A stretch of 64,000 nt of DNA from Chytridium lagenaria (Eukaryota > Chytridiomycota > Chytridiomycetes > Chytridiales > Chytridiaceae). Of the stretch, positions 1 to 11,947 are shown one piece after another; within the stretch, counting starts at the first letter, position 1; each line of letters starts with the position of its first letter. Under the pieces are notes generated by a model. It was not told where the DNA came from. It did no database searches and saw only the letters and a list, made by a program, of their open reading frames with translations. The stretch lies in contig JAHLKC010000011.1 in the NCBI GenBank assembly GCA_025449115.1, forward strand, positions 248,001 through 312,000, in the 5' to 3' direction. The position numbers and the translations under genes were made by a program.

Positions 1-165
1 TGTTGTCTTTTCCGAGTCAAGACATCGTCGTGCTGCGTGGAATAGCCTAGCTCCAGATACCTGAAGGAGTCTGCAAGCTGGACGTTGCATGCGATGCATT
101 TTTTCAGTGCTCTTCACTTTTTCAGTCGTCCAAACAGACAATTCCAAGGTTCTTTGACAAACATC

Positions 166-2365
166 ATGTTGACCGACAATCGATGCACAACAATGCAGCA
201 GCCCAATTGCAATGATCTTTTTGACCGAGACGGTGATGATTCCAACATGGAGTTCTGGGAAAGAACTTCGAAAAAGCTGCAAAGAATGGCAAGAGACGCT
301 TCGGCATCGCCAGAACTCCGGGAAAATAACCCAAAAGCAGTACGCTTCAACGACGACATACTGAAAGAAGCCAGGAATTTGATGGTTGGAGAGCTCATAA
401 AGATATTGTAAGTTAATCAAAACTTCGAAAGCTTTTTTAATGATTTTAGAATGATTAATAATAACGGGAACCTAAGTCAAAAACTTAGTACACCCGCTCC
501 GATCCCAATATCGAATCCAGGTACATATGAACCGCTATATATCTCTAATCAAAAGAATCTCGCATATTGAGAAGGAGTTGATGGGAATGTTGTCACGACC
601 AGCTTTGAGACGTGAAGTTGGTGAAGCGTTCGATCCTTTACTGTTGAGCAGCATGCAAAGTTCTCCGTATGAAAGAAGGTTTGCCACAGATGAAATCATT
701 ACGTCTAAGATTCCACAGAGCGCTTGATGTCCGAGAAGATCGCAGTGGTCCGAGACGCATTTGGACGATTCCTATTGAAAGCTGACCCATCCAATGTCAA
801 ACCTAAATCATCGGGTACTGTTTATTGTTTTGTTTGCTTTTTCTTCTGTTAAGGGCTAGGACTAAGATGAAGTAGATATATTAAGTATTCAAAGTCTGAT
901 GGAGACTGTCGAAAATGGTCTTTTGGAAATTAAGAAGAACAAAATGAAAGGTGCGAGTGTTGTATAACTTCTCTAAAAATCAAGATTACAGGCATTGTTA
1001 GCGGAAGAGAAGAGACTTGTACAAGATATATGCTTCTACGAGCATCGATTAGCTCAGCAAGAAACGTCTAGAAGCGTAGTATCATGCGTTTCGGTATCTG
1101 TGGATGATAACAGCACAAAATCCGGTAAATTATTATCATCTAAGGAGGAGTCTGCCCCTGATATCTTAAAATATCATGTAAGCAAAGCGCTTAAAACTGT
1201 AACCAATTACGTAGGACTTTGTTGCGAAACATGGAATGTACGGTGGTTGGGACGATTTAAGCCATGCTGCTTTTATGAAGCTCCGGACGAAATATGGCGT
1301 AGGTTTAGTCCTTTCAAATTCATTTTAAATAGAGTCTTCAGGCCAATAGCCCATCATTCATTCCAGCCTGCGCGTCTACCATTCCGGGAATAAGTATGCT
1401 TGAAGCAAAAACGCATGAAGAATGGTTTCGAAAGTTTTCTAGTTTGTTCGAGGCGAAGAAAAAAAGCGCTTACGGCGTGGAAGAAGCAACGAGAAGTAGT
1501 TATAACAATTTAAAATCAAATTAACTCGAAAAGGCATCCAAAGCGGAGTTGGAGACAGCTCTGACTACAGTTGAGCCCAGCATAGAGGATAAACGGCAAC
1601 AGAAGGAGCAAGAAGAGCGTGAGAAACGACGGGATTTGATCGAAAAGTGGAAGGTTAGCATATGGAAGTTTTTTAAAAACTAAACTCAATACAGGAAGAG
1701 CAACAGCATAAAAAAGACGAGGCTGAAAAACAAGCTAGCCTTTTAAAGGAAAAAGAAGAGGCTTTGGAAAAAAAGAGGAAAGAAGAAAGAGTGAGTTATT
1801 TGTCGATTGTTTAATAATTTGATTAGTTATCGCTCAGGCAGGTTGTGGCTGAATACACTCGTGAGAAAACAGAACTCGAAGTTTTGCAAAGGATTTGCCG
1901 GGAAGAGGAAGAGAACAAGAGAAGACGCGAAAATGCACTTATGGCCGCAGAGGAGATAAAGAGATTTAAAAGCAAGGTTCTCGTTATAGCAAACGTATAC
2001 ACTAATTGAAAAAAGGATAAAGAATTCCTTAAGAAGAGAAAGGAAACCGAGTATCAAAACCGCCTGCGGGAAGTGGAAAGAGAGCAACGACTTCAAAAGC
2101 TTAAAGCAAAGGTGGATTATATATCAATATTCTTTTTTTGAGAGAAATTTGTAGGTGGTGGTGAAAATAGAACGAGATCCAGCAAGAATTTTAAGGCCGA
2201 CGCAAGGATATCAACACAGACTAGCTTCACCGCGTCATATACCAGAAGAAACCGTTCATAAGAATTTTTCTGCAATCATAATTCCAAAGAGGTATCACCA
2301 CTTTATTTAAGGTTTCTCTAACTCTGCTTAAAAGGCACATGCCGTCATGGAGGAAGGGCCTGTAA
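166..2365 (+). CDS. CCDC112-like coiled-coil protein (centriolar/basal-body family)
   Basis: The C-terminal half is a long charged coiled coil rich in Glu, Lys and Arg, spread over small exons between about 1530 and 2120. It ends in a conserved tail: RDPARILRPTQGY, then, across an intron at 2292-2334, HMPSWRKGL and a stop at 2363-2365. From memory, a basic Arg-Asp-Pro patch followed by a closing PxWRxG is characteristic of the CCDC112/CCDC148 family, whose animal members sit at centriolar satellites and cilia. The role here is inferred from that. The N-terminal part (166-1390) is poorly conserved and I could not join its exons in one frame; ATG 94 is an alternative start. At least five short introns are visible downstream. 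The neighbour on the right is convergent. Confidence 0.6.
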
Positions 2366-2608
2366 CTTTTATAGCGAAGTTTGCCAATTAAATGAATCAG
2401 CAGTGTGTCCAATATACCCAAGTCTACAGCATCACAATTTCTAAGTAATAAAATATCTAAAACGATGGAGCAAATTAAAGCTCTGGCATGTATGTGATGA
2501 TGGATGCGTGCGAATATATTATGCTACATATAAATTAATGAGTATGACTGTGGGCGATGCGCCATCAAGAGATGACGCATTTATCTGCTGACCCCGATTT
2601 CCGCTTTC

Positions 2609-4890
2609 TTACGATTTGTGCACTGACGTTGACTTCACTTCTGGGTGACATGCAAGCCATTCCAAGGCTCGTTGAGACTCATTTTCGGCAGCCTTTTTGT
2701 ACCAAAATATCGCAGTTTCCATGTTGATAATGGTTCCAATACCGTGCTCGAAAAAATATCCGAGAGCTGAAGTAAATGGGATATTAATGGCAAATAAATA
2801 GTATAGCTTTACCATATTGTGAGTCTGCGTGGCCTCTTGCAGCACTTTTTTCTGCCCAATAAAGCGCCTGCTCCATATTCTCGGGGCAAAAGATCCGGTA
2901 TACCACGAAGATAAAATCTGAAGAGTGCATACTGAGAATCTAGATCATTTCCAACTATCGCCCCTCGTTTGTAAAGCTCAAAGGCTTCCTGATGTCAACT
3001 GGAAGTCCAAGCTTTCCCGTTTCATAGACCATTGCGAGACGACTGATAGCCGGTCCGTAGTCGAATTGAACGGCTTCGCGTAAAAGTGAAAGTGCGTGAA
3101 AATGGTCTTCTTTAACATACGGCGGAAGCCCTTTCTCATATATGATTGCTAATTGTAGAAGAGCGTGTGGGTGGTCCTTGTCGGCAACTATCGGATTAGT
3201 TCGACTTTTTTCTTAATACTGTCTTACGGGCTGCGCATTTCTTGAGCCACTTCAGTCCCTCCAGAGGATTCGGAGGAATACTAAGGTCGCCGTTAAGAAC
3301 CGCAAGTCCATATCGATACATGGCAAGTCTATGACTTAAAAGCGCGGCTTTCCTGTACATTGGTCCAGCGGCTTTCGCGTCCGCTTTGCAGCCTTTGCCA
3401 TTTTCTAAACAAGAGCCAACTGCGTAACAGGCTGAAGGATGTGATGACTTGGCAGATTTACAAAGCACGGGTAAGCTAAATCATCTAACGTACGCAAAGG
3501 GAAAATTAGAATGAAACGGCGATAGAACAAGCCGAAAAAACAACACCAACATTTATCATCCTCAGCGTAAGCCTTCCCGAGATAATATTGAGCTTCTGGC
3601 ATTCCAGCCTTGCTCAGCTTTATAAGTAACTTGAACCCTTCTTGCCGCAATTCCTCAACCTCCTCCGCGTTCATATAGTCGCAACGTGTTTCAATGTAAT
3701 ATTTAGCCATATCAAACATCGCAAGATTCCGGGCAGAAATGCTCAAGGACGTTTTAATATCCAATTGCATTCGAGCAAGAGTATTCATCATGTCTTTTTT
3801 TCTGTCTCTGTATGCCGCCCAATATTGCGATTAAAAGTAGGACGTCGGACAAGGTCTAAGTCAAAATCTTGGGCATCATTTTTCTGACCTTCCATGATGA
3901 CACTGTTTACTTCCTGTGTTAAGAGAGCTTCATAGGTTTGTTCACGTGGCGAAGCTCCATGATACAGATTCGGGAAGATTGGCAAGGGGGAAATTTGCTG
4001 AAATAATGGCGTCTGCTCTACGGGTTGCAAGTCTCCACCATGAATTCTCATGTAAGGCTGGGCACAATGATTCTGAGGGAGCAAGTTAGGGTTCAAAGCT
4101 CCCAAACTTCCGGAATTTGCGTTCTCGTATGGAAGACCGCCTTCATATGGCATACCGTTAAACGCAGGTTGCAGTCTATTATTTTGTTGGCTGACGTCAC
4201 TCGGATCACTCCGATATGAGGCTTGATGCGTGCGGTATTGGCGATATTGGCATAAGATTATTTGTGTAAAATATTGGCTCGTAGAGTCTCTGTGCTCCGG
4301 TGGATGAATGCCCTTCCCATGGTTGAGTGTCATTGCTCGACACTTGCATTGCGTTCCAGTCTGGTGGTGGACCTGGAGGGGGACCAGGCAAAGGCAATGA
4401 CTGTTGTTGACCCAGGCAACGGTCGCCCGAGGCGCATGCGGACGTTAGGATTGTCCTGGGCGTATCGAGCCATTACAGCTGTATCAATGGTATTCACATA
4501 ATCTCTGCTGTGATCCGACGGTTGAACGTGAGTAAACGACACTGGTGGGTGAGAAGAGGGTGGAATATCTGTTATCGCTAAAGCCGGCCCATTTGCATCA
4601 ACATGATGGTCTTTGTAAGGGCTTGCATTTTGATGAGTGATGGTGGTTGTCGATGGGGATGCCTTGCGGAATTCGGGGAGAGGTCCTCGATTAAGAGAGG
4701 GCTTTAAGGATATCCGTAGAACCTTAGGCTGGCTTAAAACTTCAACGTCGTCTTTTGCGGGAACGGTTGGATGTATTAAATTTACAGAGTCGTTGGATCC
4801 TTTAATGCACATTCCACTACTCTCCTTCAGTTGTTCACACCTTAGGCTTGGGGAGCTCGGCGGGGACTGAAAGAGAGTTCTGTTTGACAT
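2609..4890 (-). CDS. Sel1-repeat protein, Skt5/Chs4-like chitin synthase activator
   Basis: The first third (ATG 4888-4890 down to about 3850) is a low-complexity region rich in Pro, Gln, Ser and Asn. It is followed by tandem Sel1/TPR-like repeats with the usual signature of small residues around AxYxLG or AxxWYxKAA: PEAQYYLGKAYAED, ACYAVGSCLENGKGC, RLAMYRYGLAVLNGDL, and ALGYFFEHGIGT followed by AIFWYKKAAENES near the end. This layout is that of fungal Skt5/Chs4, which activates and places chitin synthase at the plasma membrane. The tail ends VKSTSVHKS, so the C-terminal CaaX box of yeast Chs4 is absent. The conserved frame is broken twice, at a G4 run (2883-2886) and near 2990, and also in the Pro-rich part near 4330. 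Introns are evident around 2770-2815 and 3190-3228. Confidence 0.7.
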
Positions 4891-5192
4891 TTCCACAAGA
4901 ACTTGACCTCTTTGAGATACACAAATGAATTTTCAATCAGGATAAGGATTTAAGGACTTGGAAAACCGAAGGCGGCATCCTTACCTCGATATCCACACAC
5001 ACTTTTTTATCAATTATAATATGATATTTATTTATATTTACTTACATATGTCCAAAGTTCTTTAAAAATAAATGAAATAGGATTTTACGTTAGTTGATGG
5101 CATGTTCATGCATTTGTTATTCGTGGATAAACAGACGGTCTAATGCATATACGCTTTCCTGCTGAAGTTACGAATTTTTGAGTTAAGCGCAT

Positions 5193-5253
5193 AAAGCTGT
5201 TGGAAATGTGACCATAATCATTGATAAAGCAGTTGGAAATACGACCAAATCAT
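5193..5253. repeat. imperfect tandem repeat, about 28 bp x 2
   Basis: Two near-identical units lie 33 bp apart. Each reads AAAGC(T/A)GTTGGAAAT, then a short variable part, then GACCA and AATCAT. Copy 1 is 5193-5222 and copy 2 is 5226-5253. They lie in the divergent promoter, about 170 bp upstream of the kinase start. Confidence 0.75.
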
Positions 5254-5333
5254 AGCACCACCAAATAATACTTAGGGCTGCTTTCTTCATTCGTTCCTCA
5301 TTTTTAGCTCTTCATGGTTCTATTCTCCCTGTA

Positions 5334-5363
5334 AGTTTTCTGGTATGTTAGTTTTCTGGTATG
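5334..5363. repeat. 14-bp exact direct repeat, 16-bp period
   Basis: AGTTTTCTGGTATG occurs exactly twice, at 5334-5347 and 5350-5363, just upstream of the kinase gene. It may be a protein-binding site or simple slippage. Confidence 0.8.
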
Positions 5364-5423
5364 CATGTATGTGATCTGGTTGTTCTGTAGTGTTGCATCG
5401 CTTTCAAGACCGGCTTGTGCGAC

Positions 5424-7446
5424 ATGGCCACTCCAACAGTCCAGACTCCACCTCCCCCAAGCGGACCTCCAGGTACTTAAGAAGAAGCTGCGGTGAGATA
5501 CTCACCATGTTCAAAGGAACATATCCTTCTGGAACTATCATTAGCCTTGATGCAACAAAAGTACGGTCGATCGCTTTCTCGCGGAGGGTATGGCCAACAA
5601 TCGAATACACCAGTATCCTGACAGATCCAACAGGCGGCTTTGCACATGTTTATATTGTTCGGAACAATTTAAATGGGGAAAAGGCTGTCTTGAAGAGAAC
5701 AGCATGTCCAGATGAAAATTCTTTGGCGGTCTTGATGAAGGAGATCAATGTCATGGTGCGAGGATACTTTCATTGTCAGTACGTTAACCGCAACAGAAAT
5801 CTATATCGGGGCATAAAAAACATTGTAGATTTCTACGACTCGTCTGTTTCTAAATCGCGCCACGGAGGATTTGAAGTCAATATCTTGATGGAATATTGTT
5901 CCGGAGGACAGTTAGTGGATTATATGAACACCAAGCTCCAAGAACGTTTGAAGGAACACGAAGTTTTAGCTATCTTCTTCAATGTCTGCGAGGCTGTTGC
6001 GCATATGCATTACATGCCGGATCCTATTCTGCACCGCGATATCAAAGTTGAAAATGTTTTGCTTGCAAAGGATGGCACATTTAAACTTTGCGATTTTGGC
6101 TCTGCTTCACACAGGAAAATAGAGCCGAATACCTCCTTATCTGCAGCAGAAATTCGAGCCATTGAAGAAGAAGTAGAAAAGATGACCACATTGCAGTATC
6201 GAGCTCCCCGAAATATGCGACCTTTATCAGAAGAAAGGAATTACAGAAAAGATTGATATTTGGGTGGGCTCTCGCGATTGTATCTAGCTAATGTTTTTTT
6301 CCCAGGCACTTGGCGTATTCCTCTATAAACTTTGCTTTTTTGTGCGTCCATTTGATGGTTTATATTTAATAACGCCTATAGGTAACACCCTTTGAAGAAA
6401 GTGGGAAGCTCGCCATCTTGAATGGAAGATATACTATGCCGACTTACCCATCATATTCCTCCAACATCCTGAGACTTATAGGTACCTAATACTTACACAT
6501 CAATCTTACTTCTTAGAATCCATGCTTGAAGTTGAACCAAGAAAGAGGCCGAATATCTTTGATGTGTTCCAGACCGTATGCAATTTAAGAGGCACGGAAT
6601 GCTATTTAATCAACGTAATGTTTCTCATCCCAAGCTTTCCTAAACATTTTAGAAATATAAAGATGCAGCAGCTAAATCTAAGGTGCAAAATGAGCAACAT
6701 GCATCAATCATAGTCAAGCCTACACCAGAAGCCTCAAATGTTCAGTCACCGGCGAATATTACTCCGATGAGAAGAGGTCGACCGACTCCAAAACAAAATG
6801 TTTCTCAATCAAGTTGTTCTCGCTCAACGCTAGCCTCAACCGATCCTCGGAGTCAATGATATCTGAAGATAATCAAAAAGCGGAGCTGCCAAAAGTTGAA
6901 CGTTTAAATCTTTCGGCTGAGTCGGAGGATCCATTTATGGCAGTCGCTCGAACGAGATCCATCCCTAACTTAAAGGATCCGGAGCCTTCTGTATCTTTAC
7001 GGGACTTTGGTTCAAGTACGGGAAATACATCACGGACATCTCTTCGTGCGGATGTATCGACTACGAGGCCCTTAAGTTCCTTGACTCCGAATCCTTCAGA
7101 CTTTGGCTATAGTCCCACTGTATACGCTCAACGTCCAAAATCAGAAGGCGCTTCACTAGAACAAATGTGGGCTTTCGCGTCATCGCAGCCTATTGAGGTT
7201 TCAGAGCAAAAGAAGCCGACTGTGGAACCCCCAAAGCCACCACGAAATCGCAGAGCTCCTCCTCCTCCCCCGCCGAAACGGAAACCAAAAGATGTTGGCC
7301 CCGAATCTCCTCAAACTACAAGTGACATGGGATATGCACCTCTTGAAGATGATTTTGATGAGTTGCCCTCTGCAGGTCAATCAGAATTTCAAGATCCTTT
7401 TCTCGACATAGCCAAAAGTGCGCGCCCAATCTCTTCAAATAAATAA
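5424..7446 (+). CDS. Ark/Prk/AAK1 (NAK) family Ser/Thr kinase, endocytosis and actin
   Basis: The start MATPTVQTPPPPSGPP (ATG 5424) splices to the kinase domain, whose glycine loop reads FLAEGGFAHVYIVR after removal of a 46-nt intron ending before GCGGC. Catalytic motifs are VLK (ATP lysine), ILHRDIKVENVLL (HRD loop) and KLCDFGSAS (DFG). After the activation loop comes QYRAPE, then DIWALGVFLYKLCFF and PFEESGKLAILNGRY, all typical of NAK kinases that phosphorylate clathrin adaptors and actin regulators. The C-terminal tail is disordered, with a PPPPPPKRKPK stretch suited to SH3 binding and two DPF motifs (EDPFMAVA, QDPFLDIA) of the kind that bind AP-2. The frame is broken by a missing base near 5561, an extra A in 5815-5820 and an extra C in 6206-6209, and again somewhere in 6750-6850. 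The stop is only 33 nt before the next start codon. Confidence 0.88.
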
Positions 7447-7479
7447 AACTGTTTTGTGGAACAAGAGGAAGTGCTCGAA

Positions 7480-8223
7480 ATGATCGGAATTGACCTCGCA
7501 ACCGCACCGTCCAGCCTTCTCGCCCAATTGATGGAGAACCCTATCAATTGGTTTCTGGGATCCGTTGCTATCTATCTTGCATTGTCTGTTGCTTCCATTT
7601 CATCGAATGAACTTCCTCCACCAAAACATGCTGGTACGATGTTTCCATATCACAGTACCTCTTATGCGACCCCCAAGTGGTAATTGAGCTGCGTAACTTT
7701 ACCCCGAAGGAGTTGTTAGAATATGACGGTGTGAAGTCGGAGAAGATTTACATGGGTGTGAATGGACGAGTTTATGGTAATAATAGGGAGCAGTTAAAGT
7801 TCATTGACACATATTCAAAGACGTAACGGCTGGCAAAGGGTTTTACGGCCCCGGTTTGGAGTCATACTAATATGTTGTTCTGACTGACTTAAAAAAAGGT
7901 GGGATGTATGGAAACTTTGCTGGTCGGGATGCATCACGGTAAAATGAACGTAGAGGAGGTTGTTATATTTATGTTTATTTTTGTTTTTTTCTAGAGGACT
8001 TGCAAAAGAATCCTTTGATAAGGAGATGCTGACGAATCCTGACGGACCTATTGATAGATTGGAGGACCTCATGGCGGACGAATGGGAAGCTTTGAAGGGC
8101 TGGGCTGGTTTTTTCCAGGGAAAGTTAGTAATCGTTGTACGCGAAGGTCTAACAAAAGTCGCAGATATAACCATGTTGGATATCTTGTCGAAAATGATTC
8201 ATAGCTTTCGCGTGTTTTTGTGA
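7480..8223 (+). CDS. DAP1: Dap1/PGRMC membrane-associated cytochrome-b5-like haem protein
   Basis: An N-terminal membrane segment (NWFLGSVAIYLALSVAS) precedes a cytochrome-b5-like MAPR domain: ELRNFTPKELLEYDGV, then GRVYDVTAGKGFYGPGG and GNFAGRDASRGLAKES. The Tyr of the FYGPGG region is the family's haem ligand area. Family members supply haem support to cytochrome P450 enzymes of sterol synthesis at the ER. The frame is intact once four introns are removed: 46 nt ending at 7679, one in GRVYD|V, one in GPG|G and one in ASR|G. The start ATG follows the kinase stop by 33 nt. The C-terminal end beyond the domain (MLDILSKMIHSFRVFL) may include intron read-through. The gene is convergent with IRE1. 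Confidence 0.88.
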
Positions 8224-8333
8224 TCTTATAAAAGTCATCATATTCACCGTCGGGTTTTTTTAGGATTCTGTATTTGTGAGTGTGCAGTTTTAAATGAGAT
8301 TAAGTGCAAAAATGTAAATGAGGCTTAAACCGT

Positions 8334-11300
8334 TCAAAAATATTCTTTAAACATGGACTCAGAACGCAAAGCCTTGCTTTCCGAAACAACGTGGTACACA
8401 TGAAGAAGGAGATTTGGGAAACGTGAAGTAAAGTAATTCAAAAAACCATCAGGTACAGATCCCAACAAAGTTTTGACCTCCGGAGGAAGATCTTGATAGT
8501 GATGTTTCTGTACATCATGTCAGACTATAAAACGAAATTTATATTACCTTGTTTCGCAAGGCTCGAAGAAGATCTTGAACGGATGTTCCATCGTACTTTC
8601 TATACTTTCCAAGATTGTCCAGCACCATTCTGTCAACTTTGCGATACCAGTCCGGCCCAATGGCCTTGGAGGCCCCTCTTTCAACCTGCTTGAGCAATCC
8701 GGAAGGCGGTTCCTTTTCTTCAATTTCAAGACGATCCGAGACATCCTGAAGGAAGGCCAACTTCTGGCTTGATGTCCAGAAGAGGGGATGAGAAAGACAC
8801 TGGCTAGCTTCGGGGCGCTTCCTGTGGTCTTTTGAAATCATTCGCCGAATCAGATCTTTTGCTTCTGCGGTATCGGGCAAGCCGTCGAGCTTATCTAACC
8901 GATGATTTCCTTTAAGCACATTCATTTCTCTTGCAAAACGATCTCCAAAAGGGTGTGCCCCTTTTGTCAAAACAAAAAAGAAAACACAGCCAGCCGAGAA
9001 AATGTCAATTGCACGGGTAATTCTGAGAGATGCGGTAGGTGATAACAGGACCCACGTGGAGCCTTCTTGATCTGTTGCGTCCGAATTCGCAATCTCAGCC
9101 GCACTTTTCGAAAGTAAGCACTCCGGTGCTCGCCACCCAATGGTCCCGCCCGCGGTGTTTAGGGTGTTGTGAAATGATGACTGATCGTCTGACAGCCGTT
9201 TGCAAAGTCCAAAGTCTGATATCAGTAGGCGTGGATGAGGATCGCTTCGGCTTCTCGACTCGGCAATTAAAATGTTCTAGTATTTTATGCTGTCAAAATA
9301 TATGTAAGAAAAAATAATAGTCTAACCTGGGGTTTAATGTCGCGATGTACGATTTTTAGTGAATGAAGATGGCTTAAGCCCGACATAATCTGACTTAACG
9401 TGTTCTTAGCTTTTAGTGATGTTCGTAAAGTGACGTGCTGCTCGGTTGTAGGATTTTCCAATCACATCGTACAAGGAAGCAGGGCATAACTCCAAAGCAA
9501 TATACATAAAACGTTCCGTCGATTCCTAACCTTGTTAGTATTGATCAAGCCAAAATCTAAACCTGAAAAAATATCTGATAACATTCGGGTGATGATCACT
9601 GTCCCGTAGGGACTTGACCTCGTGATGAGCCATATCGTAAAAATCCACTAAGAGACGCTTGATCGCGACGGGATGGCTTTCAAATGTTCCTTTGAAAACT
9701 ACAGTTCCATGACTGCCATAGCCTATGATAGAGTGAGATAACGCCATGGGATGTATAAAACGTGTGTCGCGATTGAAGTTAAAAAAGTACCTAGAACTTC
9801 GTCGGAAACAGTTAAAGTTCGGAGCTCTCCTTCACTTGGACGTGATTTCGGCGCCATCTTCACTCCAAATTCATTCTCCTCCTTGTCTTCTCCTAGCAAA
9901 TCGGCTTCTTCTGAACTGCCCGGTTTCGAAATTTTCACTTTCTTTTTCTTTTTCGAAGTCTTCGCTGGAGACCCTGGTGTTAAATCTATCACCTCCTTGT
10001 TGAAGTCAACAACTAACTCGTTGCCAGAGTCGATGATCATCTCCTTCGACGAATCACTTTTTACGGAAGACATAGGCACAGAATCATCACCTCCGACTTG
10101 GAATGCTGAGGCAGAACTTCCCCTGTATCCTCAGAAGAGGCTACGACACGAGAATACATTCCATTCTTAGGATACAGTAAAGGTTCCAACGTCGACCTCC
10201 AATTCATCCAAGCTATCGTAAGAATGACACAAAGGAAAGATAAGGCAGCCAGGGAGGCCATTCGTGCCCATCCTTCTTCCATAAGGCTAATAATATCCTC
10301 AAAATCAGCAACACGATCCTTTCCAAAGAAGCCTTCCAAAACCTTGCGGAAGCGACTTTCAATACTGTGGCCATCTTCCTCGTAAGGAGATGAACCGATC
10401 ATAGGAGGGTAGTCTACCGAATTGCCAATGAGAGAGTTATCGACTTGATGAGAGCCAAGTAAGCATTTCGGAAAATCAGGGTGGTCGGCATGGCAGCCAT
10501 CGTTGACAGTAGCGAGCTCAGAGGATGAAGCCGGCGCATTACCCTCTGTTTTTGCAGAGTCAATCGGGAGAGGAGCGATTCCGTCAAGTTTCGAGTTCTT
10601 TTCTGAAAGCGCATAGAACGTATCATTCAGAGCTCCAATAAAAACACTAGTTTCTTCGTCAATCTTCTTCTTTCTACGTTTCTGTTTTTCGTCTTCTACA
10701 GGGAAGACTTTCTCAAGGTGATGGTTCCCGTCTGAATCCATTTTCGATACATCAAAGGCACCCAATGCTGGAGCTGGAAACTTCAAAGGGTATGGCTTAT
10801 CTATAAACAAGTCACTAAAAAGGCGTTGCAGTAAAGTTAACCATCAAAGTAATCCCCAACCACCATCAATCCATCAACAGATGAAGAAATAAGCAAAGGA
10901 GAAGTCCTAGGCTCTGGTGGAAATATTTTACCCACTGGAGCTTGGCTTGACAGTAGATGCTTCGGCATCGAAGCAGGTGAAAACTCTCCAAAAGTAATAT
11001 TCCACCTAAAACCATTAGCATAAGGCACGGCACCCTCAACTCACTTCACTCTTTTGCTATCAAAATCATAAATCAGAAGAATGTATTCTGTGCGTGAAAG
11101 CATGATCGGCTGCGGTCCAGCGATGGGAAACTCCTCTAGCATAGGCTCGCCATCTCCAAAAGACCTCATAATGCTTCCTGTCATCGGATCGATAGCAAGC
11201 AATCTGCTGACTTTTTTTGATGTGTATACAACACCTTTATGAGTAAAGGGACGATTATCAACCATCTTCTTGATAGAAAACGGTAGTCGCTGAAATAACT

Positions 11301-11864
11301 TAAGTGGATGCATTTATAGAGGCCAAATACCTTTACTGGCATTCCAGGTATGTAGTGGTAGAGATCGCCGTCACCAATAGGTTCCGGGATGAAAAGCCCT
11401 TGCTCTTCGTCATCTGTTTTAATGTACTCTCCTGTTTCTTCATCACTCTTTGGAATTGTGGAAGAAGGTTTCTCCACAAGGTCGCCGGAGCCTGCAATAG
11501 AAGCGGATGGGTTCTTGGAGACATGAACAAGTGGTCCCCAAGAATCTTGCGTAGTCCATAACGTGCGGCAGAAGGCTTATGAATCCCATGCACAGCACCG
11601 TCCAGAGTCGTAACAAGAAGGAAGATCGTCGGGATCAAAGGAGATTGGACCTTTCGGCTTCGACTTTCTCGAGTTTGTAAGCAAAGCTAGTGAGTCTGGC
11701 TTTGCAGCAATATCCACAAATGAGAGAGCTGGACCTCCGGGGCTGCCGAGGGCAATGTGCAGGAGTCCAAGGGCGAAAGCAATGGTGAGGAGTACTGGAC
11801 CCCACATGCTTGTGACAAAATGGAAGAATTTTATTGGGCGGCGATGCGGTACCTCAGAAAACAT
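8334..11864 (-). CDS. IRE1: IRE1 unfolded-protein sensor kinase/endoribonuclease
   Basis: The N-terminus has a hydrophobic signal/anchor (VLLTIAFALGLLHIALG). The lumenal sensor shows TLDGAVHGIHK, RTLWTTQDSWGPLVHV and KRLPFSIKKMVDNRP. The membrane helix is SLAALSFLCVILTIAWMNW. The kinase shows GYGSHGTVVFKG (glycine loop), VAIKRLL, HSLKIVHRDIKPQNILI, LLISDFGLCKRL and GTIGWRAPE. The KEN RNase domain follows: DWYRKVDRMVLDNLGKYRKY, then FLNYFTSRFPNLLLHVYHV near the stop at 8334. This is the ER protein that splices HAC1/XBP1-type mRNA on folding stress. Five frame breaks are needed to read it through: near 11631, 11566, 10090, 9566-9571 and 9458. They are consistent with indel errors, but decay cannot be excluded from the sequence alone. 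Introns are visible near 9690-9770 and 9250-9330, among others. Confidence 0.9.
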
Positions 11865-11947
11865 CTTCTACACAACCCTTCTTGAGCAGCAACTTGAACT
11901 TAACAGAGGCTAAAATGCAGCAATAGAGCATGAGAAAGGCAAAATCT

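Larger units (their letters stand above)
4891..5423. other. divergent promoter region between Sel1 protein and Ark kinase
   Basis: An AT-rich stretch of 533 bp separates two divergent start codons. I see no coding signal. It contains two direct repeats, listed separately (5193-5253 and 5334-5363). Nothing else stands out. Confidence 0.6.

Noticed and set aside
7633..7679. Apparent break in Dap1 after PPPKHA
   Set aside because: A 46-nt intron ending CCCAAG joins PPPKHA to VVIELRNFTP in frame.
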